A stretch of DNA of 64,000 nucleotides from RUG14300 sp964391805. GTDB taxonomy: Bacteria; Bacillota; Clostridia; Christensenellales; CAG-1252. The DNA is taken from assembly GCA_964391805.1 (NCBI GenBank), contig CAYMNK010000007.1:43934-107933 (forward strand), in the 5' to 3' direction. Position numbers and translations under genes: made by a program. Shown here one piece after another: positions 35,460-42,649 of the stretch (position 1 is its first letter; the number at the start of each line of letters is the position of its first letter). The notes beneath the pieces were generated by a model. It saw nothing but the letters and a program-made list of their open reading frames with translations, was not told the DNA's origin and made no database searches.

Positions 35460-36878
35460 ATGGTTAATCTATTAATGTCTATTTCGGGCGGAGCTATCGC
35501 CGGAATAGTTATTGCAGTGGTACTTATCCTCACTTCTATCGTTCTAATGTTCCTTACGAGATACAAGAAGTGCCCCTCGGATAAGATAATGGTTATTTAC
35601 GGTAAAATAGGTAAGAATACCGACGGTACCGCAAGAAGTGCTAAGTGTATTCACGGTGGTGCAGCATTCATCGTTCCCGTAATTCAAGCACACGCATTCT
35701 TGGACCTTACACCTATTTCGATCAGCGTTGACTTGAGAAATGCACTTTCTAAGCAAAATATCCGTGTTGACGTTCCTTCGAGATTCACCGTAGGTATTTC
35801 GACAGAACCCGGAATTATGCAAAATGCTGCCGAAAGATTGCTCGGTTTGTCACTTAGCGAAATTCAAGAATTAGCTAAAGATATCATTCTCGGTCAGCTC
35901 CGTTTAGTTATCGCTACTATGGAAATCGAGGAAATCAATAACGACAGAGATAAATTCCTCGAAGCCGTTTCGAGAAACGTTGAAACCGAATTGAAGAAAA
36001 TCGGTCTTAGACTTATCAACGTTAACGTAACCGATATCAGCGATGAATCAGGCTACATAAGTGCTCTCGGTAAGGAAGCTGCCGCTAAAGCTATCAACGC
36101 TGCTAAAATCTCTGTTGCAGAGGCTGACAAGGAAGGTTCTATCGGTGCCGCTAACGCATTGAGAGAACAAAGAATTATGGTTAGTCAAGCGGAAGCAGAA
36201 GCGATCAAGGGTGAAAACGACGCTAAAGCCGAAATTGCCGCAGCACAAGCAATGCTCCGCGAAAAAGAAGCGGAAGCAACCAAAATCGCTACAGTTGCCG
36301 AAAAAACAAAGAGTGCAGAAGCTTTGGAAGAATCCTATTCTGCCGAAAAATTGGCTGAAGTCGCAAGAGCCGAGCGTGAAAAAGCTACCCTCGAAGCCGA
36401 CGTCATCGTCAAGACAGACATTGAAAAGAGACGTATGGAAATCGATGCGGAAGCAGAAGCCGAACAAATCCGTAGAAAAGCAAAAGGTGAAGCGGATGCT
36501 ATCTATGCTAAACTCGAAGCACAAGCTCGCGGTGTCAAGGCGTTATTGGACAACCAAGCACAAGGTTTTGCCGAAATCGTTAAAGCTGCAGGCGGAGATG
36601 CCGATGCCGCTATGCGTTTGATGATCACCGACAAGATGGAGAACTTAGTCAAGGCTCAAGTCGAAGCTATTAAGAACCTCAAAATCGATAAGATTACAGT
36701 TTGGGATTCAGGCTCCAGTGCCGACGGTAAAACTTCTACCGCTAACTTCTTATCGGGATTAATGAAAAGTTTGCCCCCTATGACCGATTTATTCGATATG
36801 GCAGGGTTAAAACTCCCCGAGATACTCAACAGCGAAAAGAAAGAAGATAAACCTACTGACGAAAAGCCTGTTGAGTAA
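35460..36878 (+). CDS. Flotillin-like SPFH-domain protein
   Basis: 472 residues, ribosome binding site GGAGG. An N-terminal membrane segment (about 9-32) is followed by an SPFH/band 7 domain (about 35-220), a long Ala/Glu-rich coiled coil with repeated EAEA and EKA motifs (about 220-380), and a C-terminal part ending in a charged tail. The layout matches FloT/YuaG, which scaffolds functional membrane microdomains. The preceding NfeD gene is the usual partner. It is followed by a strong hairpin. Confidence 0.92.
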   Translation: MVNLLMSISGGAIAGIVIAVVLILTSIVLMFLTRYKKCPSDKIMVIYGKIGKNTDGTARSAKCIHGGAAFIVPVIQAHAFLDLTPISISVDLRNALSKQNIRVDVPSRFTVGISTEPGIMQNAAERLLGLSLSEIQELAKDIILGQLRLVIATMEIEEINNDRDKFLEAVSRNVETELKKIGLRLINVNVTDISDESGYISALGKEAAAKAINAAKISVAEADKEGSIGAANALREQRIMVSQAEAEAIKGENDAKAEIAAAQAMLREKEAEATKIATVAEKTKSAEALEESYSAEKLAEVARAEREKATLEADVIVKTDIEKRRMEIDAEAEAEQIRRKAKGEADAIYAKLEAQARGVKALLDNQAQGFAEIVKAAGGDADAAMRLMITDKMENLVKAQVEAIKNLKIDKITVWDSGSSADGKTSTANFLSGLMKSLPPMTDLFDMAGLKLPEILNSEKKEDKPTDEKPVE

Positions 36879-36894
36879 TAATACAAAGAAATTT

Positions 36895-36933
36895 AACTAA
36901 AAGAGGGGCTACCAAATAGTCCCTCTTTTAGTT
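36895..36933 (+). terminator. Terminator of the NfeD-flotillin operon
   Basis: Perfect 13-bp inverted repeat AACTAAAAGAGGG / CCCTCTTTTAGTT with a 13-base loop. The T-rich downstream arm supplies the U tract. Confidence 0.85.
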
Positions 36934-36980
36934 GAATAGATTATGATATATAGTTCGCCGTCATACTGATTCCAGTCCTG

Positions 36981-37227
36981 TCATCCTGAGTGTAGCGATA
37001 GCGGAATCGAAGGATCTAATTCCTTGTTTATATGGATTAAGATACTGCAAGGCAAGCCTTGCACTGCTACGCAGTTCGACTACAGTCTTCGTCTTCCGCT
37101 CAGTATGACAAGATAGGGTCCGCCGTCATATTGAGCGGAGCGTAAGCGGAGTCGAAATCCGAGTGTAACGAGGATCAAACGATGCAATCGTTTGGTATCT
37201 TGCGGACGAAATTGCTCAGAATGACAT
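36981..37227. repeat. Interspersed repeat, long composite copy (types B and C)
   Basis: About 247 bp nearly identical to 51957-52203. It contains the hairpin AAACGAT-GCA-ATCGTTT (37177-37193) and the pairing ATCC (37157-37160) / GGAT (37172-37175). Bounded by TCATCCTGAG and CAGAATGACA. Confidence 0.85.
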
Positions 37228-37352
37228 GATGAGCAAATATAGTAAGTGGAAAATAAAACCAAGTACAATTATCTGCTTTGGTTCGCCGCTTGCCGAAATG
37301 CAGGGAAATATTATATCCATTGATTACATTTCTTCAAGGAGGATAAATCGCA

Positions 37353-37463
37353 ATGGGAGGTAAAGGAACATATGCTGTAGGTAATAATGTGGGATATACT
37401 TACCAAACGGTTGGAAAAATTGAAGGTGTCAAAATCTTAAAAGGTATGGGGAATTTAGTATGA
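37353..37463 (+). pseudogene. N-terminal fragment of a toxin-like domain
   Basis: 36 codons with AAGGAGG ten bases before the ATG: starts MGGKGTYAVGNNVGYTYQTV and continues GKIEGVKILKG before a TGA. GG-x-GxYxxGN followed by YxTVGxIxGVKxL is the start of a small domain that I know as a stand-alone protein or as the C-terminal tip of phage-head or polymorphic-toxin proteins in Firmicutes. The centre of the domain (about 30 residues) is missing, and its end lies in the next frame, overlapping by ATGA. There is no in-frame N-terminal delivery part upstream (TAA three codons before the ATG). Confidence 0.5.
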
Positions 37464-37651
37464 TGCGATTTTACGACAAAAATCACTATCTATTTATGGA
37501 AATTGCATACCATCCCGAAAAATATTTAGATAGTAGTAGAAAACCGATTTTACATATTCACGAATATACACCAGGGAATCTAAGTCATAGACCTAATAGA
37601 TTATTAACAGTACAAGAATATGAAAAATATAAAAAAATATTTTGGAGGTAA
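37460..37651 (+). pseudogene. C-terminal fragment of the same toxin-like domain
   Basis: 63 codons. MRFYDKNHYLFMEIAYHPE and ILHIHEYTPG, closing EYEKYKKIFWR, match the second half of the same small domain, including the His-x-His pair thought to be functional. It starts with ATG overlapping the stop of the first fragment (ATGA at 37460-37463). The best explanation is an internal deletion with frame loss. Expression as two coupled peptides is possible but not supported by anything else. Confidence 0.5.
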
Positions 37652-37657
37652 TTTAAG

Positions 37658-37945
37658 ATGGAAGGCGGACGAGTAAATGATTTTATAGATGCTTTTTCTT
37701 ACCAATCAGTTGCAGTTGTGTATAATGGTGAAAAATATTTTTCAGATGGTATTACAACTAAAGAAGATAGTTCATATTCGTTTTTTATTATTAAAGTGGA
37801 TGACAATGGTAATTATATATCAGATATTTATGAGTTTGAAGGATCTTCAATTACCGATTGTATCATAGCTTTTGAAAATGCACCAATTTGGGATGGTAAA
37901 TCGTTTTATGATGTTGAAAATAAAATGACTTGGGTGGATTGGTAA
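37658..37945 (+). CDS. Probable immunity protein for the adjacent toxin-like gene
   Basis: 95 residues, ribosome binding site TTGGAGG inside the previous coding end. Acidic (many Asp, Glu) and small, without signal peptide. The end CIIAFENAPIWDGKSFYDVE, then WVDW, is typical of a family found directly downstream of such toxin-like domains. No other gene in the cluster. It seems to have outlived its toxin. Assignment is by gene order and motif memory, not by proof. Confidence 0.5.
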   Translation: MEGGRVNDFIDAFSYQSVAVVYNGEKYFSDGITTKEDSSYSFFIIKVDDNGNYISDIYEFEGSSITDCIIAFENAPIWDGKSFYDVENKMTWVDW

Positions 37946-38049
37946 TTAGTTAATTAATAAAACCGTAACATATTATTGTCTTTTATGAGAAATATGTACG
38001 TTGCTCAGTATGACATTTGATGGTGAAGTTTGCTACTCAAAGTTATAGA

Positions 38050-38922
38050 TTATTTGGTGATTTTGTTGATATAATCGATTAGAAAGCGATAAAAATCGGC
38101 AATGTGCTTTTCACTTTTTTGTTTAAGGGTGATGATTATGTCACGTTTAAAGGAATAATCCTCTATCTCTAATAACTTTATATTTTTATTGTCGACTTTG
38201 CCCCAAGAAAATTCGGGGAAAAAGCCTACACCGATATTGGATGCTATCATATTGATTACGGCGGAAGGATTGTCGCTCTCGAATACGATATTAGGTGTAA
38301 AGTTTGCATGCTTGCAAAGTTTATCGCATACAACCCTAAACAGTCTCGATCCGTATATACATATAAAGCCCTCATCCTTGACTTCGCTTAATCGAATAGA
38401 TTTCAAGTTTTCGTACTCCGAAACATTAGGTACCGCTAAAAATACTTCCTCCGTCTTTTTGTATATATAATCACTTTGCGAATTATCAAAACTATTCGCC
38501 ATAGTTAACTTGGTCGAAATCTCTATATCCGCGTTCTCTCCATCATCGTTTTGAAGCAATTGGAAGTGAACATCCTGATTAGTGCGTTTATATTCAATAA
38601 TGGCGTTCGCCAATAGCGTCGTACCTGCTAAAACGTTTATACGAATGGTTTCATTATGAGTTTTTGCCATTGCCTTCAATTCATAAGGCACTTTTTCAAA
38701 TTCCGCCATTATAGGGGTAACTCTCTTTTCAAGATATTTACCGTATTCGGTCAATACGATATTTCTACCCTTTTGCCTAAATAAAGGTACGCCTAATGAG
38801 TTCTCCAAATTGTGGATTGCTTGAGTAAGCGACGGCTGAGATATATGCAAAGACTCGGCACTTTTGGTAATATGCTCGTTTTTGGCAACCTCTAAAAAGT
38901 ATTTAATCTGAACAAAATCCAT
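38050..38922 (-). CDS. LysR-family transcriptional regulator
   Basis: 290 residues from ATG at 38922, chosen because AGAGGA lies just upstream. An in-frame ATG at 38955 lacks a site. The N-terminal winged helix is classical (FLEVAKNEHITKSAESLHIS, then QPSLTQAIHNLENSLGVPLF). The C-terminal effector domain is complete (FICIYGSRLFRVVCDKLC, then IASNIGVGFFPEFSW). It is divergent from a small membrane protein gene 113 bases away, its likely target. Confidence 0.92.
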   Translation of the reverse strand: MDFVQIKYFLEVAKNEHITKSAESLHISQPSLTQAIHNLENSLGVPLFRQKGRNIVLTEYGKYLEKRVTPIMAEFEKVPYELKAMAKTHNETIRINVLAGTTLLANAIIEYKRTNQDVHFQLLQNDDGENADIEISTKLTMANSFDNSQSDYIYKKTEEVFLAVPNVSEYENLKSIRLSEVKDEGFICIYGSRLFRVVCDKLCKHANFTPNIVFESDNPSAVINMIASNIGVGFFPEFSWGKVDNKNIKLLEIEDYSFKRDIIITLKQKSEKHIADFYRFLIDYINKITK

Positions 38923-38958
38923 ACATTCCTCTCTTCGATAGATAAAACCTATCATTCT

Positions 38959-39003
38959 TATAATAATTATATATTAGACTTTATTGATTGTCAATAGTAT
39001 AAT
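38959..39003 (+). promoter_or_regulatory. Divergent LysR-type operator and promoter of the PQ-loop gene
   Basis: TATAATAATTATA (38959-38971) is a perfect dyad of the LysR form T-N11-A. It overlaps or abuts a promoter TAGACT (38975-38980), 17 bases, TATAAT (38998-39003). Confidence 0.45.
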
Positions 39004-39035
39004 CATCAAGGATTAAGTTAAGGAGATAAAAAAAG

Positions 39036-39389
39036 ATGCCTACACAAGATATAGCTAATATACTCGAAACCATTATGTTAATATGCTTCGGATTATCCTG
39101 GCCCATTTCATTGATCAAGAATATCAAAATGAAAAGCGCTAAGGGTATGAATATTTACTTCACCTTATTGATTATCTTAGGATATATCGCGGGTATTACT
39201 GCTAAAATACTTAAAGGACCATTTGGAAGTGCATCTGCTACATTTACATTTGCAATGTACATTGTAAATATTGTAGTTGTAAGTTGTAACGTTGTTGTTT
39301 ACTTCATCAATAAGAAGTACGACAAAACCGAAGTTGAAGCAAGCAATGCGGACGAAAACGCAGAAAACGAAGTTAGCGAAATCGAATAA
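39036..39389 (+). CDS. Small PQ-loop/SemiSWEET-like membrane protein
   Basis: 117 residues with three membrane helices (about 9-28, 39-58, 66-92) and a charged C-terminal tail. GLSWPISLIKNIKMKSAKGM occupies the PQ-loop position, with Trp-Pro instead of Pro-Gln. This size and topology fit one three-helix half transporter (SemiSWEET), which dimerises to carry sugars. Its gene is divergent from a LysR regulator, suggesting inducible expression. The substrate is unknown. Confidence 0.65.
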   Translation: MPTQDIANILETIMLICFGLSWPISLIKNIKMKSAKGMNIYFTLLIILGYIAGITAKILKGPFGSASATFTFAMYIVNIVVVSCNVVVYFINKKYDKTEVEASNADENAENEVSEIE

Positions 39390-39447
39390 TAATCAATTCC
39401 AAAGCATTTATGCTTTGATAATATACATTCTTCCTCTAAAAAATTTT

Positions 39448-39479
39448 AAAAAAGCGATCTGAAATTCGATCGCTTTTTT
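39448..39479. terminator. Bidirectional terminator between convergent genes
   Basis: Perfect 12-bp inverted repeat AAAAAAGCGATC / GATCGCTTTTTT with an 8-base loop. It works for the PQ-loop gene on plus and for the transketolase operon on minus. Confidence 0.9.
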
Positions 39480-39591
39480 ATTTGCCTAATTGCATTCAAT
39501 AAGAGTAATAGGCTTTTTTAATTATTCAATTTTTTATAGTTTGACCATTGCAATATGCTAACAAAAAGTCAAAACAATTGTATATATTTAT

Positions 39592-40515
39592 TTATTTTCT
39601 TTTTGCTTCAAGGGCTGCATTAACTACATCCGCTACCGTCATATGCATACATTCCCTTAAATAAGGCAACTTACCGACCTCACCCGGACGATCTTGTATA
39701 CCTATAGGAACAACCTTGACAGGATGATATCTCGATACGATCTCGGTTACCGCACTATAGAGTCCGCCTAAAATATTGTGGTTTTCACATACTACGGCAC
39801 AACCTGTTTTAGCAACGCTTGAAATAATGGTTTCTTGGTCAATAGGCTTAATGGTATGTACATTGATGACTTCTGCATCGATACCATGTGATTTCAGCTC
39901 GTCACGAGCCTTTAAAGCGGTTTCGACCATAATACCGGTTGCAAATAGCGTTACATCCTTACCCTCTCTCAAAACATCCGCTTTAAATAATTCAAACGGA
40001 CGGTCTTCGTCGGTACATATAGGACAATCCTTTCTAAACATTCTCAAATATACACAGCCGTAATAATCGTTAATAACGGGTATCGCTTTTCTTAGCTGGA
40101 CTTCGTCAACGATTTCGACAACAACGGTATTAGGTATACTACGTAAAATACCTACGTCTTCTATACCCATATGAGTACCGCCGTTAAGTTCAGCGGTAAT
40201 TCCAGGATCAGTGCCTACGATTTTTACGTTTTGTTTAGCATAAGCTACCGAAATAGCGATTTGATCGGCGTTTCTTCTCGATACGAAGGGGCTAAACGAT
40301 GTAATCCACGGCTTATATCCGTAAGAGGACATACCTGCCGCAACACTCGTCATATTGGCTTCGGCAATACCTACGTCGAATGCCCTATCGGGAAAGCGTT
40401 CACGCAATTTAAAAGTACCGTCCGCTTTGGCTAAGTCGGCATCTATTACGACAACCTTTTCGTCAGCTTGCATCAATTTGGATAATTCTTCACATAAAAC
40501 ATCGCGCATTGCCAT
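39592..40515 (-). CDS. Transketolase, C-terminal subunit (split enzyme)
   Basis: 307 residues. Carries the pyrimidine-binding ThDP domain with the catalytic Glu in GIAEANM (Glu52), and the C-terminal transketolase domain (GCAVVCENHNILGGLYSAVTE region). Complete only together with the neighbouring N-terminal subunit, whose stop is two bases upstream. Split transketolases of this kind are usual in Clostridia and archaea. Role: two-carbon transfer between pentose phosphates and glycolytic sugars, or a related ketose exchange. Confidence 0.92.
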   Translation of the reverse strand: MAMRDVLCEELSKLMQADEKVVVIDADLAKADGTFKLRERFPDRAFDVGIAEANMTSVAAGMSSYGYKPWITSFSPFVSRRNADQIAISVAYAKQNVKIVGTDPGITAELNGGTHMGIEDVGILRSIPNTVVVEIVDEVQLRKAIPVINDYYGCVYLRMFRKDCPICTDEDRPFELFKADVLREGKDVTLFATGIMVETALKARDELKSHGIDAEVINVHTIKPIDQETIISSVAKTGCAVVCENHNILGGLYSAVTEIVSRYHPVKVVPIGIQDRPGEVGKLPYLRECMHMTVADVVNAALEAKRK

Positions 40516-40517
40516 AA

Positions 40518-41327
40518 CTAACTCCTTTTGATCTGCTCTAAGGCGATCTTGACTTCTTCGGGTGAAATGTTCATACTGTGACAGCCTGCTTTCTTAGCCT
40601 CGATAAAATCTACGCCCTTACCTTTGATGGTATCGAGTATAATCATATGAGGCTTACCTGATGTATTTTTGGCATGTTCAATTGCCTTATCGATAGCATC
40701 TAAATCGTGTCCGTCTATACGTTGTACATCGAAGCCGAAAGCATTCCATTTTGCTTCGATATCTCCAAGCGAACATACGTCGTCAACCGATCCGTCGATT
40801 TGGTACTTATTATAATCGGTAAATGCAATAAGGTTGTCCAGTTTCTTATGGCTTGCAAGCATTGCCGATTCCCATATTTGTCCTTCTTGAGATTCACCGT
40901 CTCCGATGATTGCATATACATTGGCATTATCGCGAGATAACTTACTTGCTATAGCAATACCAACCGCACAACTGAAACCTTGTCCTAAACTACCTGCAGT
41001 CATATCGACACCTATAGTCTTATTCATATCGCAGTGGCTGGGTAAATGGGTACCGCCCTTATTCAAAGTCAAAAGTTCGCTTCTCGGGAAATAACCCTTT
41101 ACGGCAAGCGTGGCATATACTGCAGGACCTGCATGTCCTTTAGACATGACAAGCCTATCCCTACCGATCATATTCGGCTCGTTAGGATTAACATTCATAT
41201 GCTTAAAGTAAAGTACCGTCAATAGTTCAGCAACAGATAAACAACCACCTAAGTGACCGTTACCCAAGGAACCGACACAGTTGATGATCTCACATCTAAT
41301 GTCCTTACAAATCTCTTTTAATTCCAT
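40518..41327 (-). CDS. Transketolase, N-terminal subunit (split enzyme)
   Basis: 269 residues with the diphosphate-binding ThDP domain: GSLGQGFSCAVGIAIA, and the GDG motif GDGESQEGQIWESAM followed by TDYNKYQIDG. Upstream His residues in the GHAGPAVYA and GTHLPSHCD segments match substrate contacts. Ribosome binding site TAGGAGAT. It is second in the operon after a 56-codon gene and directly before the C-terminal subunit. Confidence 0.92.
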   Translation of the reverse strand: MELKEICKDIRCEIINCVGSLGNGHLGGCLSVAELLTVLYFKHMNVNPNEPNMIGRDRLVMSKGHAGPAVYATLAVKGYFPRSELLTLNKGGTHLPSHCDMNKTIGVDMTAGSLGQGFSCAVGIAIASKLSRDNANVYAIIGDGESQEGQIWESAMLASHKKLDNLIAFTDYNKYQIDGSVDDVCSLGDIEAKWNAFGFDVQRIDGHDLDAIDKAIEHAKNTSGKPHMIILDTIKGKGVDFIEAKKAGCHSMNISPEEVKIALEQIKRS

Positions 41328-41359
41328 AATAATCTCCTAAATAGGTATATAAATAGACC

Positions 41360-41530
41360 TCACCAATCGTCATGTGGTGTAGTCTTGATATCGTCATAAA
41401 ATTCAAGGTACTTTTCCTTGAAAGACTTAGGATCATTCTTTTTAGCATCGTATCTTTCGGGGATTTCATCGGGGCGAAGTGCATCCTCATCCAATAAATC
41501 CGCAAGTTTTGATAATTCGTAATCATTCAT
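41360..41530 (-). CDS. Small acidic protein, apparently leaderless, ahead of the transketolase genes
   Basis: 56 residues from the ATG at 41530 (starts MNDYELSKLADLLDED, ends DIKTTPHDDW). Strongly acidic, no motif recognised. No Shine-Dalgarno sequence. The TATAAT box ends only nine bases before the ATG, so the transcript would begin at or within about three bases of it. It is followed at 32 bases by the transketolase gene, so it may affect operon expression or simply be a first cistron. Confidence 0.6.
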   Translation of the reverse strand: MNDYELSKLADLLDEDALRPDEIPERYDAKKNDPKSFKEKYLEFYDDIKTTPHDDW

Positions 41531-41539
41531 AATAATAAT

Positions 41540-41568
41540 ATTATAAAATAGGTAATGACATTTGTCAA
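41540..41568 (-). promoter_or_regulatory. Consensus promoter of the transketolase operon
   Basis: TTGACA (complement of 41563-41568), 17 bases, TATAAT (complement of 41540-41545). All twelve bases match consensus, with optimal spacing. Confidence 0.88.
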
Positions 41569-41601
41569 TCCCCAATATTCTTTTAAATAATGATGTTATG
41601 C

Positions 41602-41706
41602 TCGTCCGCAAGATACCAAATTGTTGCACAATTTGATTCTCACTTCGTTCGAATTTCGACTGTGCTCAGTATGACGGCGGACGAATTCTTACCGCTCAGT
41701 ATGACA
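41602..41706. repeat. Interspersed repeat, type C copy (inverted)
   Basis: Hairpin CAAATTGT-TGC-ACAATTTG (41617-41635) inside GTCCGCAAGATACC...CTCAGTATGACG. It is the inverse orientation of the copy at 37120-37227, with a different but still fully paired stem. Confidence 0.85.
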
Positions 41707-41756
41707 AGAAGCGACGTTTCCGCCGGACCATCATACTTAATTTTATTTATTAACGA

Positions 41757-41796
41757 CAAAAACACACTGCTATTACAATATCGAATAACAGTGTGC
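41757..41796 (-). terminator. Terminator of the lysK-to-HAD operon
   Basis: On the minus strand, GCACACTGTTATT and AATAGCAGTGTGT form a long stem, followed by TTTTTG. It lies 17 bases past the HAD gene stop. Confidence 0.75.
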
Positions 41797-41812
41797 TTAA
41801 TTTACAGCTTTA

Positions 41813-42649
41813 TTAGTCGCTCGAACGGTGGTTACGTCTCTCTTCTTCGAGTGCATTATCCGCCGCGAGTTTATCAAGCAATCTATGCATTATAACGTCC
41901 AGGTCGCTACCCTCGGAATAATCCGCCTTGAAAGCAAAGTCTACTCTTTCGTGTTCGATCATATCCTTAGCCACTTCCGACTTATTTTTGTTATACAATG
42001 CGATAGACGTACCGCCCGAACTTCTAACGAGTTTCATACAAGGTACGTCGGTAAGTCCGTCACCGATGTAGATCATATTGGTAAATTTAACGCGTCTGAG
42101 TTCCTCAGGCGTCGACGAGTTGAGATCTCTATCGTTACTAATATCCAATACGCCCTTGTTTATACGATAAACAAATTGAGTCTTATTGGTGTAATTAACC
42201 GACAATTTAGGCCATACGGGGTAACCCGATTCATCATACATAAATTCGGACGCAAATATTTCCTTAAATTCTTTCGCTATGGTGGTTCCTTCTATCATCT
42301 CGCGCAAGCCTGATGAAATAACGTAATGTTCTACCGTCAATCCCAAACTCTTACCGTATTCGTTGATACGTTTAAACCATCTTTTAACGCCCTTAAAAAA
42401 CTCAATGCCTTTACCAAGTTCTACCAAGTCGTCACGCGTAAAACGTTTATTGGTTTTTTCGGATAACAGTTTCATATAGTACATATACGCAAGTACACCG
42501 TCCATACTGTTATCACGCGCCAAGCCGTTGGCTTCCTTCCAAAAGTCGTTTGGTTTAAACCCCATAGACGGAATAAATTCATAATCCATCATATCTGTGG
42601 TCCCAAGCGTTTTATCGAAGTCGTATAAAATTGCAATTACTGTGCTCAT
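41813..42649 (-). CDS. HAD-superfamily hydrolase
   Basis: 278 residues. Motif I is YDFDKTLGTTD (Asp10, Asp12), motif II is VISSGLRE, and motif IV is IGDGLTDVPC. A helical cap lies between motifs I and II. Likely a small-molecule phosphatase of the type with a helical cap; substrate not deducible. The start ATG overlaps the stop of the propeller gene by four bases, and it is last in the four-gene operon. Confidence 0.8.
   Translation of the reverse strand: MSTVIAILYDFDKTLGTTDMMDYEFIPSMGFKPNDFWKEANGLARDNSMDGVLAYMYYMKLLSEKTNKRFTRDDLVELGKGIEFFKGVKRWFKRINEYGKSLGLTVEHYVISSGLREMIEGTTIAKEFKEIFASEFMYDESGYPVWPKLSVNYTNKTQFVYRINKGVLDISNDRDLNSSTPEELRRVKFTNMIYIGDGLTDVPCMKLVRSSGGTSIALYNKNKSEVAKDMIEHERVDFAFKADYSEGSDLDVIMHRLLDKLAADNALEEERRNHRSSD

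Noticed and set aside
36211..36621. 136-codon frame inside the flotillin gene
   Set aside because: A shifted frame of the Ala/Glu-rich coiled coil; composition (Lys, Gln, Pro rich) comes from the repeat codons.
37353..37651. Programmed frameshift joining the two toxin-like fragments
   Set aside because: There is no slippery heptamer at the overlap, and the centre of the domain is missing, so a deletion explains it better.
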